Shown here: one piece after another, positions 62,281 through 64,000 of the stretch
How the letters are laid out: each line of letters starts with the position of its first letter
Position numbering within the stretch: position 1 is the first letter of the stretch
From: Dyella psychrodurans
GTDB lineage: Bacteria > Pseudomonadota > Gammaproteobacteria > Xanthomonadales > Rhodanobacteraceae
Direction of reading: 5' to 3'
Assembly: GCF_003363265.1 (NCBI RefSeq)
Contig: NZ_QRBF01000007.1
Coordinates: 1-64,000, forward strand
DNA length: 64,000 nucleotides
Translations under genes and position numbers: made by a program
Notes under the pieces: model-generated
Database searches by the model: none
Told to the model about the DNA's origin: nothing
Seen by the model: the letters and a program-made list of their open reading frames with translations, nothing else

Positions 62281-62868
62281 CTAATCGGGGTGTGACAGAT
62301 TGTTCCTGTCATCGTTGCTCGACGGGTTTGTCAGGATGGCGCTCGCGATGACGTGAAAGAGATGATCGGCCCGTGGCGCGAATGCGGGTTGGCCGGCGAG
62401 CCAGCCGAGCGCCGACATCAGGGCGAACAGGTCGTCCCCATTCATATCGGCGCGTGCCGTTCCCTCGGCTTGAGCGCGGAGCAGTAGTCGCGCGCCCACT
62501 GCGTGCACCGCCGCGCATGAAACGTAAAGCGCGGAATCCGGGTCCGCGTGGGCGCTCGCCATCAAGTCGACAACGCCGCGATAGCTTTGGACGAACGCCA
62601 CCCCTTCGCGAAACCAGGACACGAGTGCTTCGTCAGGTGGACTCGACGTTTCGAGTTCGCCTGCCATGTGCGTCAGTGCGTCCAGATTTCTGCACATCAA
62701 CGCTTCGAACAAAGCTTCTCGCGTCGGGAAATGACGAAGCAGTGTGGCCAGCCCGACGTCGGCCCGGCGGGCGATATCTCGCATGGACGCATCGACACCA
62801 TCCTCCGCGACGACGTCGCGCGCGACTGCAAGTAGGTGGCTGTAATTTTTTCTGGCGTCGGCTCGCAT
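62281..62868 (-). CDS. TetR-family repressor
   Basis: A 195-aa TetR regulator with N-terminal helix-turn-helix (RDIARRADVGLATLLRHFPTREALFEAL) and a helical ligand-binding body. The frame is open to 63330, but the extension reads through the divergent promoter region and lacks similarity; ATG 62868 gives the family N-terminus. Divergent from an SDR gene across a region with three matching palindromes. Confidence 0.87.
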   Translation of the reverse strand: MRADARKNYSHLLAVARDVVAEDGVDASMRDIARRADVGLATLLRHFPTREALFEALMCRNLDALTHMAGELETSSPPDEALVSWFREGVAFVQSYRGVVDLMASAHADPDSALYVSCAAVHAVGARLLLRAQAEGTARADMNGDDLFALMSALGWLAGQPAFAPRADHLFHVIASAILTNPSSNDDRNNLSHPD

Positions 62869-62876
62869 GGGTTGCC

Positions 62877-62905
62877 TTGACAAACGGATCACTGATCCAT
62901 ATATT
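62877..62905 (+). promoter_or_regulatory. Strong promoter of the SDR gene
   Basis: TTGACA (62877-62882), 17-bp spacer and TATATT (62900-62905). The first TetR palindrome lies inside the spacer, so repression would act by blocking RNA polymerase. Confidence 0.7.
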
Positions 62906-62953
62906 CGGATCAGTGATCCGGATGTCCTGAATTGGGATCTGGATCGGTGATCC
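62886..62953. promoter_or_regulatory. Triple TetR operator
   Basis: Three 13-bp palindromes: GGATCACTGATCC (62886-62898), GGATCAGTGATCC (62907-62919) and GGATCGGTGATCC (62941-62953), between the divergent TetR and SDR genes. Confidence 0.65.
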
Positions 62954-63021
62954 ACAAGATACAGCGCCCTTGTCCCCATGGGAACAGAGCCGCTGTCCGA
63001 CGCGACGAAAGGTGAAAAGTC

Positions 63022-63756
63022 ATGGGAAAGCTTGAAGGTAAGGTTGCGGTCATCACGGGCGGATCCAGCGGCATGGCGCTGGCGAGCGCCAAGCGGTTCG
63101 TCGAAGAAGGTGCCTACGTTTTCATCACGGGCCGGAGGCAGGAGGCACTCGATGAGGCCGTCAAGCTGATCGGTCGGAACGTGACTGGCGTGCGCGGCGA
63201 CGCGGCCAATCTCGACGACCTCGACCGTCTGTTCGATACGGTCAAGCGGGAAAAGGGCAGGATCGACGTTCTGTACGCGAGCGCCGGCATAGGCGAAGCC
63301 GTCCCACTCGGCGAGATTACCGAGCAGCATTTCGATGCGGCCTTCGGCCTGAATACGCGCGGCACGCTGTTTACGGTTCAGAAGGCGCTGCCGCTGTTCA
63401 ACGATGGCGGATCGATCTTCATGACCGGGTCTGTTGCTTCGGTGAAAGGTTTTCCCGGTTACGGCGTGTATGCGGCGAGCAAGGCGGCGTTGCGCTCATT
63501 CGCACGCACGTGGCTCAACGAACTGAAGGGCAGGAATATCCGGGTGAACGTGCTGAGCCCGGGACCGATCGCCACACCGATGCAGGACCAGGTTCTCACC
63601 GAGGAGGCAAAGCAGATGTTCGAATCCCTGATCCCGCGGGGAAAGATGGGGCGTCCTGAGGAAATCGCGGCGGCCGCGGTGTTTCTCGCTTCAGACGATT
63701 CGAGCTTCGTAAATGGCGTGGACTTGTCTGTCGACGGCGGCTTCTCGGCCATCTGA
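63022..63756 (+). CDS. Short-chain dehydrogenase/reductase
   Basis: A 244-aa classical SDR: TGGSSGMALASAKRF cofactor loop, YASAGIGEA (NAG-like motif with Ser in place of Asn), catalytic Ser in MTGSVAS and YGVYAASKAA (YxxxK), then SPGPIATPM. Substrate unknown. Controlled by the adjacent TetR through the triple operator; probably cotranscribed with the partial gene downstream. Confidence 0.88.
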   Translation: MGKLEGKVAVITGGSSGMALASAKRFVEEGAYVFITGRRQEALDEAVKLIGRNVTGVRGDAANLDDLDRLFDTVKREKGRIDVLYASAGIGEAVPLGEITEQHFDAAFGLNTRGTLFTVQKALPLFNDGGSIFMTGSVASVKGFPGYGVYAASKAALRSFARTWLNELKGRNIRVNVLSPGPIATPMQDQVLTEEAKQMFESLIPRGKMGRPEEIAAAAVFLASDDSSFVNGVDLSVDGGFSAI

Positions 63757-63827
63757 CATCGCGCCGAAAAACGTGTGAGTGCCTGGTACTCCGGGCAACC
63801 CACTTCAACACCGATCGGAACGACAAC

Positions 63828-64000
63828 ATGAGCTACGCAATTGTAGGTTTCGGCGCGGTCGGCCAGGCGCTGGCCCGCATGTTCGCCCGCAAGGGCATCG
63901 ACGTGGCTGTAGCAAGCAGGCGTCCGCCTAAAGCGCTCGCGCCGCAGGCAAACGCGATCGGCCCGGCGGTCGTTCCCAAGACCTTGAAGGATGCGCTCGA
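63828..64000 (+). CDS. NADPH-dependent F420-type reductase, N-terminal fragment
   Basis: The first about 57 codons (MSYAIVGFGAVGQALARMF) form a dinucleotide-binding Rossmann loop of the F420-dependent NADP oxidoreductase type, followed by RPPKALAPQA. The gene runs off the right edge. Same strand as the SDR gene, 71 nt away; probably the second gene of the TetR-controlled unit. Confidence 0.8.
   Translation, partial: MSYAIVGFGAVGQALARMFARKGIDVAVASRRPPKALAPQANAIGPAVVPKTLKDAL

Noticed and set aside
62869-63330. N-terminal extension of the TetR gene
   Set aside because: It runs through the operator region and antisense to the SDR gene.

Overview
The window looks like chromosomal DNA of a Gammaproteobacterium of the order Lysobacterales (Xanthomonadales), most likely Rhodanobacteraceae (Dyella/Rhodanobacter-like). 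This is inferred from G+C-rich coding DNA, a phosphomannomutase with a long membrane-anchored N-terminal extension, and neighbourhoods such as tyrS/M23 peptidase/anmK, coaBC-dut-algC, argS-SPOR and ntrBC. No database could be searched.

Left part (1-39335), mostly core genome. An rRNA-type promoter points out of the left edge. Then come tyrS, a cell-wall group (M23 endopeptidase, anmK, ampG), xthA, pyrE, algC-type phosphomannomutase, dut, coaBC, radC, argS and a SPOR protein. A GYF2-like/RDD/pilin-like fusion protein follows. Next is a ketone-body operon (3-hydroxybutyrate dehydrogenase, acetoacetate decarboxylase, patatin, hydroxyisobutyrate-dehydrogenase-like reductase), divergent speA/speE, an orphan ParA, sixA, yceI, a phospholipase-D lipoprotein, a FadI-like thiolase, a PAS-GGDEF-EAL protein, and ntrBC.

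Right part (about 39400-62200), accessory. This is a mosaic of small modules: reductase/monooxygenase/AraC; a chromosomal integron with a reversed cassette array (three canonical attC sites at 43358-44638, four or more cassettes, an attI candidate) and an intI gene broken by a one-base frameshift; a HAF-repeat secreted protein; HxlR and ArsR regulators; a hydrolase; a LytTR two-component pair; and a five-gene sulfur operon (tandem rhodanese, two half-size YeeE/YedE transporters, a Cys-less rhodanese, a MOCOS-like desulfurase). A LamG/DUF1080-like secreted protein, DoxX, NmrA/LysR and other pieces follow.

A previously unrecognised short repeat family (core ACTWTGGRG, often in hairpins) sits at module joints near 39.4, 46.1-46.3, 50.4 and 62.1 kb, in opposite orientation at the two outer ends. 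One copy abuts a decapitated LytTR regulator. A relic of a second tyrosine recombinase lies at 59.5 kb. The window ends with a TetR/SDR module controlled by three near-identical 13-bp palindromes and a partial F420-type dinucleotide-binding reductase.
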